Positions 45,231-57,090 of a DNA stretch of 64,000 bases are shown in pieces (the stretch's first letter is position 1; the number at the start of each line of letters is the position of its first letter). The stretch spans positions 16,135,442 through 16,199,441 of the forward strand of contig ML677348.1 of the NCBI GenBank assembly GCA_007922305.1, read 5' to 3'. The stretch comes from Dermatemys mawii (taxonomy: Eukaryota > Chordata > Testudines > Dermatemydidae). A program made the position numbers and the translations under genes. A model generated the notes under the pieces. That model did no database searches. It saw only the letters and a program-made list of their open reading frames with translations, and was not told the origin of the DNA.

Positions 45231-46170
45231 TTAAATACAAGATGTCATAGATAAATACGAGGTGAAACAGATTGTTTAGCATAAGGAGTTAACACATATT
45301 TCAGGGACCACTCAAAATGAAGTGGCCCATTAAAACCCCTTCAGTCATAGGGGGGAAAGACAACGAAAGAGGAAAAAAAACCTCATCTAGGTGAGTGGGA
45401 ATTATTAGTGCATTATAGGTTGTTGTAATAAGCTAGAATTCCAGTATGTTTATTAAGACCATGATTTTTAGTAACTAGCAAAGTTTAAATTTAAACTCCC
45501 AAGCTTGTCTTTTTGAAGGTGTGTGCAGGTTTCCTTTCAGAATGAGGACTGAGAGGGCAGGTGTAGAGTAATTGCTTTGTAGCAGCAGCACCAGACTCTG
45601 CCAGAACAACAGCTGTAAAACCTGTAGACATAGCTCCACCGCTGCAGTGACCAACACTCCTTACAATGCGCCTCCCAAAATCCATGGGCCCTACAGAGTC
45701 CAATCACAACATATAATGTCTCTCATCCAGTGCACAAAATGCCCAAATAGCAACTATGAGGGTGAAATCAGACAATCACTTGACCACAGTCTCAAATGAA
45801 CTCACACAGGAAAATGTTAAGTCAAAAACACCACATCACGTGCGGGTTGCACACTTTTTCACAAAGTAATCACTCTACATCTGATCTCTCAGTCCTCATC
45901 CTCAAAGGAAACCTGCCCAACACTTTCAAAAGATGAGCCTGGATACTTAAATTCATAACTTTGCTAGACACTAAAAATCATGGACTGAACAGATGCTGGA
46001 TTTATGGCTTATGAGAAACATTCTCTAACCCACTAACAACTCCCACCCCCATGTTGCTTTTTTTTCCTCTTTCCCTTCCTTTCCCTCCATTTCATTCCAT
46101 AATAGGTCGCTCCTCCTTGAACAGTCCCCTGAAATGTGTTAATTACTAACCTAACTCATTCGGAAAAGAA
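45231..46170 (+). mobile_element. Penelope-like element, 5'-inverted copy
   Basis: Left piece (45231-45580) is the 3' UTR and coding end on minus; right piece (about 45585-46170) is plus. The inversion can be checked internally: GGTTTCCTTTCAGAATGAGG at 45529 reverse-complements text at 45893-45912 (CCTCATCCTCAAAGGAAACC) and GTAGAGTAATTGCTTTGTAG mirrors CAAAGTAATCACTCTACAT. The right piece encodes part of the endonuclease region (IMSLIQCTKCPNSNYEGEI), where the GIY-YIG box normally reads YVG.TGQSL but is altered to YEGEIRQSL. Reverse transcriptase is absent. Non-autonomous. Confidence 0.82.
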
Positions 46171-46555
46171 CTCCCCACTGTAGTGCTTTTAGACCTTTTA
46201 CATACTGGCCTTCTGCACCTAAGGATTGTGGGATAATTCGCTATCAGGCAAACACTTATTTTCACTAAACAAAATATCTGTTCCCTTAAGACATCCCAGG
46301 AAAAATGCTCTCTCCCTTCCTCTTTTTAAATTCATTTTAAACAGGGAGCTGCATTGATAGCCAAATGCTCGTGTTTGTGAGGAGTTTGCCACTAATTGAA
46401 AAAGACTCATGCTGGTTTTCCTTTTTTAATAGGGTAGCTCTGCTGGACCAAATGGGTTTCAGTAGTACTGGCAGTGCAGGGTCTGTGAAGCAGAGCTCAA
46501 TACAGCAACAAACGTGCCTTTCATCTAGTCTTTTCAAATACTCTCAGGTGCTTGT
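46171..46555. other. No gene recognised
   Basis: Short spacer. Opposed 60-70 codon frames here are mutual shadows. Confidence 0.5.
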
Positions 46556-46822
46556 AGTTTAGACCTAGCTCAAGTTAAGTGCTACAGTGGCACAGCTGCA
46601 GCTATGCTGCTGTAGTGAAGATGCTTCAGACATCTACAAAAGGGGATTTTCCATCACTATAGTTAACCCACCTCTCTGTCAGGTGGTAGCTAGGTCAACT
46701 GAAGAATTCTTCCATTGACTTAGCTGTGTCTATACTGGGTTTAGGGCAACTTCACCATGGTGCTAATGGAACAAACTTTTTACCAGCTTACTAGGTCAAT
46801 CTAAGTGTAGAACAGGCCTAAG
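46556..46822. mobile_element. Harbinger-type MITE, about 265 bp
   Basis: Contains the turtle MITE words CACTATAGTTAACCCACCTC, GGTGGTAGCTAGGTCAACTG, AAGAATTCTTCCATTGACTT and a right end AGTGTAGAACAGGCCTAA related to the Harbinger right end at 44316. Left end near TTTAGACCTAGC. No open frame. Confidence 0.75.
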
Positions 46823-46929
46823 AGTCAATCTTTGCTTAGCAGGGTGTAATGTTTGGGGATTACTCAGACCTGTAAGGGGTTCTGTCATTACCTGCTCTGT
46901 AATCTTGGGTACCTTAATGCTATGTTGCA

Positions 46930-47106
46930 GACAGCACATCCCTCGGCCTGCACCGCTTCCCACAGCCCCCATTGACCTGGAGTGGCAAACTGTGGCCAGT
47001 GGGAGCCACGATTAGCCAAACCTGTGGAGGCGGCAGGTAAACAAACTGACCCGGCGTGCCAGGGGCTTTCCTTGAACAAGCGGTGGACCAGAGTTGAGAA
47101 CCACTG
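46930..47106. mobile_element. hAT MITE, right part
   Basis: Text CAGCACATCCCTCGGCCTGC, CAGCCCCCATTGACCTGGAG, TGGGAGCCACGATTAGCC and the terminal TTGAGAACCACTG. This body is the reverse complement of the left half seen at 31417-31560. Only one end is present. Confidence 0.75.
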
Positions 47107-47114
47107 CTCTCAGT

Positions 47115-47484
47115 GCTACAAGAAGGATTTTAGCTAATATCCAATCCTAGCTGTCATATGAAAACTCTTTTTGTTTTCTCTCTCTCAATAGAAAATGTCA
47201 CAAGGGAGCCTTGCCATTCAGGATTCAGGTCATTCGAGAGCACAGTAGCATTCATTCTCTATGGAATCCTCCACTGAATCACTGGACTGTTTCAGGGGCA
47301 GGATGTATACGCAGTTCATCTACGGTGACCAGATGAATTGGTTTTAATGGGCCAACCCGAATTTTGAGTCTTTTTCTTATATAGGCTCTTCTTACCACCC
47401 TCCACACCACTCCCTGTCCCAATTTTTCACACTTGCTGTCTGATCACCCTAAGTTCATCTGCTTCTTTCTAAGCTATAAGGCAG
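47115..47484. other. No gene recognised
   Basis: Unique-looking spacer. Confidence 0.5.
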
Positions 47485-47725
47485 GAAGGATGGATTCATG
47501 ACTATGGTGCTGGCCTGGCACTTAGGAAACCTGGGTTCATTTTCCTGTAATACAGACTTCCTGGGTGACTTTGGGCAATTCCCTCCATCTCTGTGGGCCT
47601 CAGAGCTTTAAAATGGGGACAATAGTCTCCACTCCAGCAGCGGTATGAGGATACATATAGTAAACATTGTAAATCGCTCAGATATTATGATAATGGAGGG
47701 TGGGTCATATAAGTACCACAGATAA
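47485..47725 (+). mobile_element. MIR SINE, nearly full length
   Basis: CACTTAGGAAACCTGGGTTC (tRNA-like B-box region), GGGTGACTTTGGGCAATTCC, GGGCCTCAGAGCTTTAAAAT, GGGGACAATAGTCTCC and the ATATAAGTACC tail follow the MIR order 5' to 3'. The most complete MIR in the window. Confidence 0.82.
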
Positions 47726-48061
47726 TGTTAAAGTCTACTCTAGATAGTGTTGTGGGGGGAAAATCTTGGAGTGCTGGTAACTATGAACACCTTTTTCCCA
47801 TATAGAGAAGCCTATGGACAATGCAATAAAAAATACAAGTACTTCCATCTCATTACATACCCCTGCAACAAGTGACGATAGTACATGTAATAATAGAAAT
47901 CAAAAGCATAAGTCCAAGGGCTTAACATTTCTAAATTCACAAACCATAAAAGCATAACCAATTTTAATACCCCAATTATGCATAAACCTGCTATAATGGG
48001 AATAGTCAAGGAAACAAAGTGCAGTAAGCCCATTCAATAAAGAGATGGAAAAAATTCTTAG
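47726..48061. other. No gene recognised
   Basis: A minus-strand 73-codon hydrophobic frame (48033-47812) has no homology I can recognise. Confidence 0.5.
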
Positions 48062-49345
48062 AGTTTATAGAATTTAAGTCCAGAAAGGACCCATTAAATC
48101 AACTACTCTGACCTCCTGTCCAATTTCCCCAAGTTGCCTAGAAAGGCATCCAGACTTGATTTGAAGACTCCAAGAGTTGGAGAGAACATCGCATCCCTTG
48201 ATAGTTTGTTTCAGTGGTTAACCATCCTGTCATGGGGTACTCACTGCAGGTGGCACCTTCTCCTAGCTGCTCTGGGGAATACCTCTCTTCCTGGTCCAAA
48301 ACTCGCACCGCTGTCTCAATCCCCTTAGTGAGGCCAATAATTTGTGTTTGACTGATGTATAATTTGTGTTTGATTAATGCATCTTCTAGAACAGAATCCA
48401 GACTTGATTGGAAGATTCCAACAGATGAAGAGCCCCTCAATGCCCTTGGTAGTTTGTTCCAGTAGTTAATCACCCTCTGTTTTTTAAAAAATACAAATAC
48501 AAAAGAATTGTGCCTTCTTTCCAATTTGAATTTGTCTGGCTTCAGCTTTGAGTAATTGGTTTTTGTAATGATTTCCCTCTATAGATTGAAGAGCTCTTTA
48601 GGATTCACGTATTCACCCCCATAAAGGTACTTATATACTACTCAAATCACCTCTCAGTCTTTTTGGTGAACTCAATCTGCTTTTTAAGTCTCACTATAAG
48701 GCATTATTCCCAGCCCTTGATTAATCTTTATGGCTCTTTCCTATACCCTCTAACTAAATTTTCAAACATTTTGAAAAAGTGCATATTAGAACTGTACACA
48801 GTATTCCAGCATTAGTCTCACCAATGCTGTATCCAAAGGTAAAAATCACCTCCCTATTCCTACTTATTTCTCTCCCGTGCATACATCCAAGAACCAGAAT
48901 AATCCTTTCTTCAGTAGCATCACACTGGGAGCTCAAGCTGAGTGTCTTGTACTCTATGACCCCTAAATCCATCTCAGAGTCATGCTAGTTATATAACTTT
49001 GCATGTGTCTGTTCTTAAAACACATTCTATATGAATGAACCCAGTTTTCCAAGTGATCCAGACCCAATTTACCAAGGGATCAATGACTTGTCATCATTAT
49101 TTACTACTCTGACAATCTTTGTGTCATCTGCAAATTCTGATCAGCAGTTATTTCATGCTTTCTTCCAGATCACTGATGGAAATGTTGAACAGCATCAAGC
49201 CTAGTACCAATCCCTGCAGAACCCCACTAGAAATACCACCATTTTGTGATGATTCCTCATTGATCACTACTTTGAGATCTTTGTTAGCCAGTTCTTAATC
49301 CAATTAATGTGTGATCTGTTGATGTTGTAGAACACTAAATTCTTC
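48062..49345 (-). pseudogene. CR1 LINE, reverse transcriptase C-terminal region and 3' end, with duplicated end
   Basis: Read on minus, the 48.35-49.35 kb part is CR1 ORF2 from before the catalytic box to the C-terminus and 3' UTR. The minus-strand frame ending near 48138 includes RVINYWNKLPRALRGSSSVG, the CR1 C-terminal signature, and the 48.75-48.97 kb text covers the LGVIEYKTLSLSSQCDATEE region. The extreme 3' part appears twice. GGCATCCAGACTTGATTTGA to GGTTAA (about 48147-48224) and AATCCAGACTTGATTGGAAG to AGTTAA (about 48396-48468) are parallel copies, separated by an unrelated ~80-bp piece and a duplicated AATTTGTGTTTGA. Stops throughout; dead. Confidence 0.85.
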
Positions 49346-50730
49346 TCTAAGTCCTCTCTATATTGGGAAAGGGGCACTCAGATTTCCTATGTACTATTAA
49401 GCTTCTGCACATAGATATTTTAATTATGATGCTTTCCTGGGGCAATAGTGAGCTGTACTCCTGCAGGGCATATACTTCAAATGGTTTCACTTGTCCCAGC
49501 CACGTGAATTCAATCTAGGGCAACTTCTCTCAGGAGCCGGGCTTGACCCCTCAGGAGACTGCAGGAATACCCAGCCCAGTGACAAACCTTCACAACCCAG
49601 ACTACACCACATAATTTAACTTTGGTCACTGCTTCCTCCTCCTCACCTCTTGATACCATGCTTCACAGCCAGAGTTTCTCTGTTCTTGAGAACTCTTGAG
49701 AAAGGCCTTCCTGTGGGCAATTTTTTCTTTCCTGATCAGTCATTCCACCAATTTATAAAATCCCGGATTCTACCTTGCATCTGTATTTGGAACACAGGGG
49801 TCTGGATCTGATTATGTTCATAGAATATTGCATGGAACATCCATGTGTTCTCATGGATTTTTCCAGGAAAGCTACAAGATGCTGAGCTGACTTCTGATAC
49901 CTAAAACTGGATGACTCCTTTCTTGGACTTGAGCCTTTTGTAAATGTTTAATTTAATTCTTTTTGTTCGTGCATTTAGTGTTGATCAGCACACTTTAAAA
50001 CAATGGATTAAAAAAAATATGGCAACACTCATCCCATATGGAAGTCAGGACTGAGGCATAGATACCAAAATAGATACAGGGAATAGATACCCAAAAATGC
50101 TCATGAATTATGATCCCTGTGAATATGGAGCTGAGCACCAGTTTGTTCCATGCAGAGGCAAAATATTTTTTAGGAGAACATTAGTGGTTTTATTTTTAAG
50201 GAGCAGACAGTAAGATCTTGGTACGTTATTTGATCACTTCTGCCATTTTTAGACCCGAAAGAAAAATATTTCATGTGCTCCACTTAAGTGAGGGAACCAT
50301 CCAGAAGCACTATTTTTGTTCTGGCATGCAAAGTTATGTGGGACATGCCAGTCAGTGCTGACATATGGATAGCAGCAAGTAAGATATTTGGTGTACATCT
50401 CTACACTCTTGAAATAGTTCTTAGTCCACAGCAGCAAAGATTCAAGCAACAGTGTGAGATATAGTATAAGTTGCCTGGTGAAGTTGCAAGTGTGGCTGTT
50501 TCAGATGTGGCTGATGGTAAGAATGGCTTAAAGGCAGTACTAAATGTTTCTGCAAGCTGGTAAATGACATGTCTAACATAATGAAGGCCTTGTGTCAAGA
50601 AAGAAGAAATAACTTAAATTTCCAGAGTCAGTGTACCTTTAAGGCAGCAGAGGCCTGACAAAGCTTCACACCATGGTTAATTTACATTTAACTGGTCATG
50701 CTGTTTCATAAAAGATTTTTGCCTCATTGT
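49346..50730. other. No gene recognised
   Basis: 49440-49720 is GC-richer (GCCACGTGAATTCAATCTAG, GACCCCTCAGGAGACTGCAG) and may be an unrecognised LTR fragment. The rest is AT-rich. Confidence 0.4.
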
Positions 50731-51310
50731 GTAATAGTGGGTGTCTTTAGTGGGTCAGGTTAGCATGCATAGCCCCACCCATCTATGGACAGGGTTTGCA
50801 GTCCAGTCCTTCTCTTAATCAGAGGTGCACTGAGGCAGGCAGGTGGCCTATGTTCCTCCTATAATAGGGGCAGTTTGTAAGGGAGAGCAGGCCCACCCTC
50901 CCACCCCACCAGACTCTGACACACAGTCAGTCCTTGCAAGGTCAACTGTGTCTGGTCCCTGAAGGTGCCTTCTGAGTTACTCTCCTTGGATAACTTCCTA
51001 CTGTCTGTCTTTCTCCTCCAGCCTTCAGTCTGATATAAGGCAAAAGGAAAAGGAAACCAAAACATTCAGCCCCAACTGGGCTCAACATACAATCTCCTTC
51101 CCTCGGGAAGGCTTCTCTGGCACCCTTGTCAGGAGCCTGCAGGGCATGTCTGTGCTCCTTATCCCTTCTGAGCTGGGTTGTTCCCTTTTCAACCCTTTTT
51201 CCTGTTGGCACATGCTCTGTGAGTCTGGAGAGGCAGGGCTACCTAGGCCCAGTACTGCCCTTTAGCCCCTTCAGGCCCAATGTGGGGTCTCTACACCCTA
51301 TCAGTGTGTG
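50731..51310. repeat. Unclassified GC-rich block, possible LTR
   Basis: Composition differs from both flanks. Words such as CAGACTCTGACACACAGTCA and TTCAGCCCCAACTGGGCTC look like LTR text of turtle endogenous elements, but I could not define TG...CA ends or a duplication. Frames on both strands (60-89 codons) are shadows. Confidence 0.35.
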
Positions 51311-51769
51311 ATCCGCATGCTCACCAAAAGTATGTAGCATACGGCTGCTATTATTTTTGAGGACCATTGACAGATTGATCATTTGATGCATATCTTAACA
51401 ACAAGGTGATGACATTGCTTGATATCCCTTCACAGTCCATTGCAACACTGGTGGCAAAACAAAAATCAGTTTAAGATTTTTAATCAAACATCACAGCCAA
51501 GTTTAAGTCACTAGATAAAATAAAAAGTAAGTCACTGTTCTGCCGCCAACAGCAGACAGATTGTCTGGAGAATGGCAGACTATCAGACCAGAACTTTCAA
51601 TCTAAGTCTGTATTTAATAAGAGGCAGCTATAGGCAGGTTTTCTGTTTTGTTAACTGTTTGCACTCACCAAATGTAACAGAAATCCAAATGAAGCACTTA
51701 AATGTTGAAGCTGTTGTACATGCTGCAGTGGTTAAATTAATTTGACTTTGGATGTCTATTTCTTGACAA
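51311..51769. other. No gene recognised
   Basis: AT-rich spacer. Confidence 0.5.
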
Positions 51770-52068
51770 TTAGACTATGGCTACACCTCAGAGTTTACCA
51801 AGGCAAAGCTGCACGGATGCAGCTGCGTCGCTATAAGCTCTCTAGTGCAACCACTTTAAGCTGACCGGAAAGAGCTCTCCCATCAGTTTAACTATTTCAG
51901 CCCCACAAACGGTGGTAACTATGTAGGCGGGAGAAGCTCTCCTGCCAACATAGCGCTGTCCACACTGGCACTTATGTCAGTGCAACTTATATTTGGGGAG
52001 ATTTATTCACACACACCCTTAGCAACATAAGTTGTGTCAACATAAGCTGTAGTGCAGGCAAAGCCTTA
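51770..52068. mobile_element. Harbinger-type MITE with TTA target duplication
   Basis: Element 51773-52065 is flanked by TTA at 51770-51772 and 52066-52068. Ends GACTATGGCTACACCTC and (reversed) GGCTTTGCCTGCACTAC are imperfect inverted repeats. Interior TAGGCGGGAGAAGCTCTCC and GGAAAGAGCTCTCCCATC are typical of turtle Harbinger-derived MITEs. Confidence 0.82.
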
Positions 52069-53832
52069 ATGTAGTGGTGGTTCACAAATTTAATTTAGGA
52101 ACATGACAACACTATGTCAATGCTTATGAGGAAATCATACTTGCAACACAACCAACTGATAATCAAAATAGAACTGAGCTTCGAAATGGCTGCGAGCTAA
52201 ATAATGAGACTGACTCTCTCATTGCCTCACCCCATTATAGTTTATGCAAAGCAGATCTGCTGCATACTGCTGTCTGCACCAAGATTATCTGAGCAGAACA
52301 CAATGTGCTCCAATTTACAGGCCCTTGGAAACTATATCTGGGATGATTATAGCTTGATATTTTATAGCAATAGTAGCTGGAAAACCTAATGAAGATCCAA
52401 GATGCGTCATGGTAGCACTGAACAAGTCCCTGCATCTGATTGCTTAATTTAAGTAGACAAGTGACATTCAGGAAGTGGGGAGAAGGATACAAGCAAAAAT
52501 ATACACATTCACAATTATTAAGATTCTAAATAGATTACACCAGTGCTATCTGTTGTCAGCGCCTGTATCTTGCCTCTGGTTGGCTCAGGTGTATCTTGGG
52601 TAGAGATTGTACAGTTATAAATCTGTTCAAGGAAAGTGAATCATGAATACGGGCAGCATTGGAAGAAGGCACAGAGATCTACATGAGGTGGGTGAGGGAT
52701 GGCGCTGTTGCACAACAGTGGGATCGGGGCAACCAAAATGAAAGAGTTGCTGGTAACTATTCGCTTTATATGGATAGTGGTTAAATAGAACATACTTGAT
52801 TTTCCATTATAAGTGGCTAATATAGCAGACAACTGACATACAGTAATTACTAGATGATTCAACAGAACAGGTCATCTCCATTAGTAAATCATTTGCCATG
52901 CCAGATATATTGGAGATCTGAATGTAAAGGAGATAAATAACTCCAGAGTTGCATATCAGACTGCAAGAAAATAAGTTTTAGCGTGAAATTCAAATGCTTA
53001 AACATTAAGCTTTCCCATCTGTTGTTGTGCATTTAATGTCTGTGATTGGGTGAATGCAGAGAAAGTTTTCTGCATGGCAGGAGTGCTGAGCTCACTCTTG
53101 AACATGAGGTGCATAAAGCACATCAGTCCCTGAATCTCTGCAACTATCAATCAGAATCAAGAAAAAGAGTTTCAAGGACAGCACTGTGCTGCTTTAAGTT
53201 ATCTCTGAAGCTAACATCCAAAGAAATATATAGTGTGTATATACTATGAGTTACAACTTTTGAAGTTTTCCTTTTTGGTCTTGCATTGAGGAAGATTTAA
53301 TGGCCCAGATCTTTGACACCATTAAGGCTCTTTCCATCTTGTGATCAGGAATGATCATGGCTTTGTTACTTTTGTCGCACCCAGCCAAAGATTTTTAAAA
53401 TATATAGTATAAGTAAGAAACATTATAAGAGTGGTGTAATTCATATACCTGTATATGTGAAATGTAAGATGGCAGCATGCTTCAGCATAAAGTTTTATAG
53501 TTGAGAAAAATGTTCTTCAGTGGTAAATCAAGGTATGGGTTTTAACTGCCTATGTGGTTTTTTTGCACCTTCCTCTGGAGTATCTGGTGCAGGTGGTTGC
53601 CAAAAACAGGCTAGTAAGCTAGAAGGATCTCAAGTCTGGTGCTATAGGACAAGTCCTATATTTATATAAATATTTTGAGTTTATCTGAATTCAATTCACA
53701 ATTCTTCAGTTGGACTTTTTTTCTATCTTACGAAGCTGAAATAAGAAAGGCAGATTGGGTAGGGCTGGGAATGTGGTATGAGAGTGGATTTTGTTCTGTA
53801 AGAAAGAGGTCACCAGTGGCCACCTCCATGAT
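52069..53832. other. No gene recognised
   Basis: AT-rich. Frames of 61-85 codons at 52204-52492, 52641-52862 and 53046-53249 show no motif. Confidence 0.5.
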
Positions 53833-55082
53833 CCTGCTATGACGGGTTGGATCACAGAGACCACCTTGAGACTGCCACCTGATGTGCTGGGACTACCTCT
53901 GAGCGCATTTTCCCTGGCAGCTTGGGACTTCAGTACCCTGACTTGTTGAGCCAGTCAACCTAGCCTGCTACAAACACAGACCGAGGCCTGAACCATATTT
54001 CCCAAAAGCTGCAGACTGAACTGAAAACAGCTTAAGAAGTCCTCCTGTCTCCAACACCCAGACACTCTGTTCATAATGGGATCCAAATCCCAAATAAATC
54101 CGTTTTACTCTGTATAAAGCCTATACAGGGTAAACTTATAAATTGTTCACCCTCTATAACACAGATTGAGAGATATGCACAGCTGTTTGATCCCCAGGAA
54201 TTAATTAATAATAACATAATTATTAGTAATAATAATACTGGGTTAATTAATAAGTACAAAGTGATTTTATTAAATATAAAAAGTAGGATTTAAGTGGTTC
54301 CAAGTAATAGCAGACAGAACAAAGTGAATTACCAAGCAAAATAAAACAAAACCATGCAAGTCTAGGCCTAATACAGTAGGAAACTAAATGCACATAAATC
54401 TCACCCTCAGAGATGTTCCAATAAGCTTCTTTCACAGACTAGACTCCTTCTTAGTCTGGATCCTGCAATCACTCACACCCCCGTAGTTCCTGTCCTTTGT
54501 TCCAGTTTTTTTTTCAGTCATCTCTTTGGGGTGGAGAGGCTATCTTCTGAGCCAGCTGAAGACAAAATGGAGGGGTTTCCAGGGCCTTTTATATTTTCTC
54601 TCTTGTGGGTGGAAATACCTTTGTTCTCCTGTGCAAAATCACAGCAACAAGATGGAGTCTTTAGCCACCTGGTCAAGTCACATGTGTATGGATGATTCAG
54701 CTTTTTGCAGGCAGATGCCATTGTTTACATGTTAGTTTGAACGTTCCGAGGAAAGCTCAGATGTGAATTGGCATCTCCCAAAGTCCTTTGTCAGTTAAGT
54801 GTTTCTTGATTGATCACTTACTGAGAATAGTCCTTTCTCAAGAAGCTGACCAACTGCTTCACTGAGGCTACTTACAATCAAACAAGTACATAGCCAATAT
54901 TCATAACTCCAAATACAAAAATGATGCACACATACAGACAGCATAATTATAACCAGCAAACTACAACTTTTCCATAGACACCTCACTTGGCCTTCTCTGA
55001 ACAAGACCTGGTGCAACCATAGGACCCTGGTTGCAACAATGATCTATACGGTCACAATTCCTGTCAATAATATCATACCTGC
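53833..55082 (-). mobile_element. Solo LTR, 1.24 kb, with 5-bp target duplication
   Basis: Element 53838-55077 is bounded by CCTGC at 53833-53837 and 55078-55082. The termini read TATGACGGGTTGG and AATAATATCATA, so the canonical TG/CA end dinucleotides are both mutated to TA. AATAAA on the minus strand (reversed in GATTTTATTAAAT near 54263) gives orientation. The 54895-55050 part matches the LTR at 33351-34426 (AATATTCATAACTCCAAATA, ATGCACACATACAGACAGCA), so both belong to one family. No internal coding region. Confidence 0.85.
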
Positions 55083-55141
55083 TTGAGTTTAGCAAAGAGG
55101 GGCTGGTCAAAAGAGCATTAGCAATCTCCTTCCAAATACCT

Positions 55142-55250
55142 TTGTAGCACATTAGAGAGACAAGGTGGGTGAGAGAATATCTTTTATTGGAATAGCTTCC
55201 TTTGGCAAGAGAGACAAGCTTTAGCACTCAGAGCTCTTTTCTGTAGCACA
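55142..55250 (-). mobile_element. Penelope-like element 3' end fragment
   Basis: On plus: TTAGAGAGACAAGGTGGGTG, GAATATCTTTTATTGG, AAGAGAGACAAGCTTTAGCA, CAGAGCTCTTTTCTG. This is the reversed terminal text of a turtle Penelope-like family. Only the end is kept. Confidence 0.7.
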
Positions 55251-56927
55251 AGTCACTTGGTGTGTAACTTCTCATTCAGAGTCTCAATAGTCCCATCTTT
55301 CTGCACTCATAAAAGGTTATGTAATGCAAATTATCTCAAATTGCACATACTCTACATTTTACATATGAATTACTTCTCTACTTTTTCTAAAGCTAGACAT
55401 TTTTCTTGACAAAAATAGCTCTTGAGCCATTTAAATGTTACCTTCTTGAGATTTGTCAAATTCCACTAAACCAGTAAATGGGTGTTTAAAATATTTTTCA
55501 AGCCATTTGTCACTGTCCTTCCTCTGTTAACACATTATAATAGACACCTTGCAGGCTACAATGATATATAGGAGTGAGAGAAATTTCCACTCTATCCACT
55601 GTGTTATGGAAAAATAATTAAAATAAATCCCTTTTCCTTCTTACAGTAAAAGAAAATGACAATCATACATATTTGCTATTCACCTGCAGGTGAAATGGTA
55701 ACCAAGACAGAGATTCTAGAGGACAGCCTAAAAAAAATCATGAATTTATTTTCTAAGACTACTATAGAGAAAAAAATGCATAAAGGGGTCAGAAGAATCA
55801 ACCAAGAGTTAAAAAAGGGAAAAAACCTGAAGAATCATGGGATAATCTGGAAAATATTGTTAGTTTAGTTAGTGAACAAACAGCTTCTTTCCTTACCTTG
55901 TAATGCTGTGGAATGTGAGTCCTGACTTTTACATGCACATGGAATTTCTTACTAACAGACAAGTATTTCTTTTGTCACTAAACACAATAACTCTCTCTAC
56001 ATGTTGATGACCAGCGGTCCCATTTCTGAAAGTGCAAAAGTACTTGATTCTATCAGACAAGTATCTTTAAACCACGGTATAGCTTCATGAGCCTCTAGAG
56101 AAATATGTCACACTGCTACCAAAAGCATTTAGAACTGAATTCTCTCCTACAGTATGCATGCACAACTCCTGTTGACATCAGTGGGAAGTTAACATGTTTT
56201 TTGTTTGTCTGTAGGGTTTTTTATCTGAAGAAATTCCAAGGGCTGAAAAGTTCCCTCCAATACAATACCCAAGACTTTGATATCTGCAGGTAAATAAGGC
56301 CCTTTATTTTAATTTTTTTGCTTAAATTTTGGACTACTTAGATACATGAAAATATTGATTTTGTTAAGAAAATCCAATACATTCGAGTAGGTGGATGTGT
56401 TTATGTTAATAATAAACTGGCCTAAGTGCAAATGTGAGGTTGCTTATTAAATAAGACAATATAGTGACCTGTGTGTGCATGTGTGATGTACTATTAATGT
56501 ACAGTTCATGAAACAAACCATAGAATCAAACTGCTTTTACTTCCTATACTTTTTTCTCTATTTGTTGCTTTTTTCTGTCCTCCTGTCTCCTGATATTAAT
56601 CCTGGTATTAATCAAAGTTAATTATTTGCACCAATTTTCACACTTTTAAAAAAAGTTTGTAATAAACATTGATAAATTCCTGGGAATTTTAAACAAAATA
56701 AAACCTGAAAACAAAGAACCATGCAAGTAATGGAAGGGCAAACTAAATTCAAGATCACTTCTATGCTAATTTTGGTAAACCAGTGAATTCTATGCCATCC
56801 ATTTTTTTCTCAAGTGAAAGAAAGCTTAGTTGTACACAGAGACAAATTCTTTGCTTACACCTTGTTCAGAAGAACACTTATATGTTGACCTTAAGAACCA
56901 TTAGTGGTTTTATGCAAGCTCACTTCA
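55251..56927. other. No gene recognised
   Basis: AT-rich. A 70-codon lysine-rich frame at 55656-55868 reflects A-rich DNA, with no motif recognised. Confidence 0.5.
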
Positions 56928-57090
56928 TCATAGAATCATAGAATATCAGGGTTGGAAGAGACCTCAGGAGATCATCTTATTCAACCCCCTGCTCAAAGCA
57001 GGTCCAATCCCCAGTTACATCATCCAACAGATTTTTTTCCCCATATCCTTAAATGGCCCCCTCAAGGATTGAACTCACAACCCTAGGTTC
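56928..57090 (-). mobile_element. Cry-type SINE, 5'-truncated
   Basis: On plus it opens with the reversed tail TCATAGAATCATAGAATATC and GGTTGGAAGAGACCTCAGGA, continues through GCTCAAAGCAGGTCCAATCC and GGCCCCCTCAAGGATTGAAC (reversed B box), and stops in the tRNA part at about ACCCTAGGTTC. The A box is missing, so it was truncated on insertion. It cannot be transcribed from its own promoter. Confidence 0.88.

Noticed and set aside
55656..55868. 70-codon lysine-rich frame
   Set aside because: Typical of A-rich DNA, no parallel copy, no motif.
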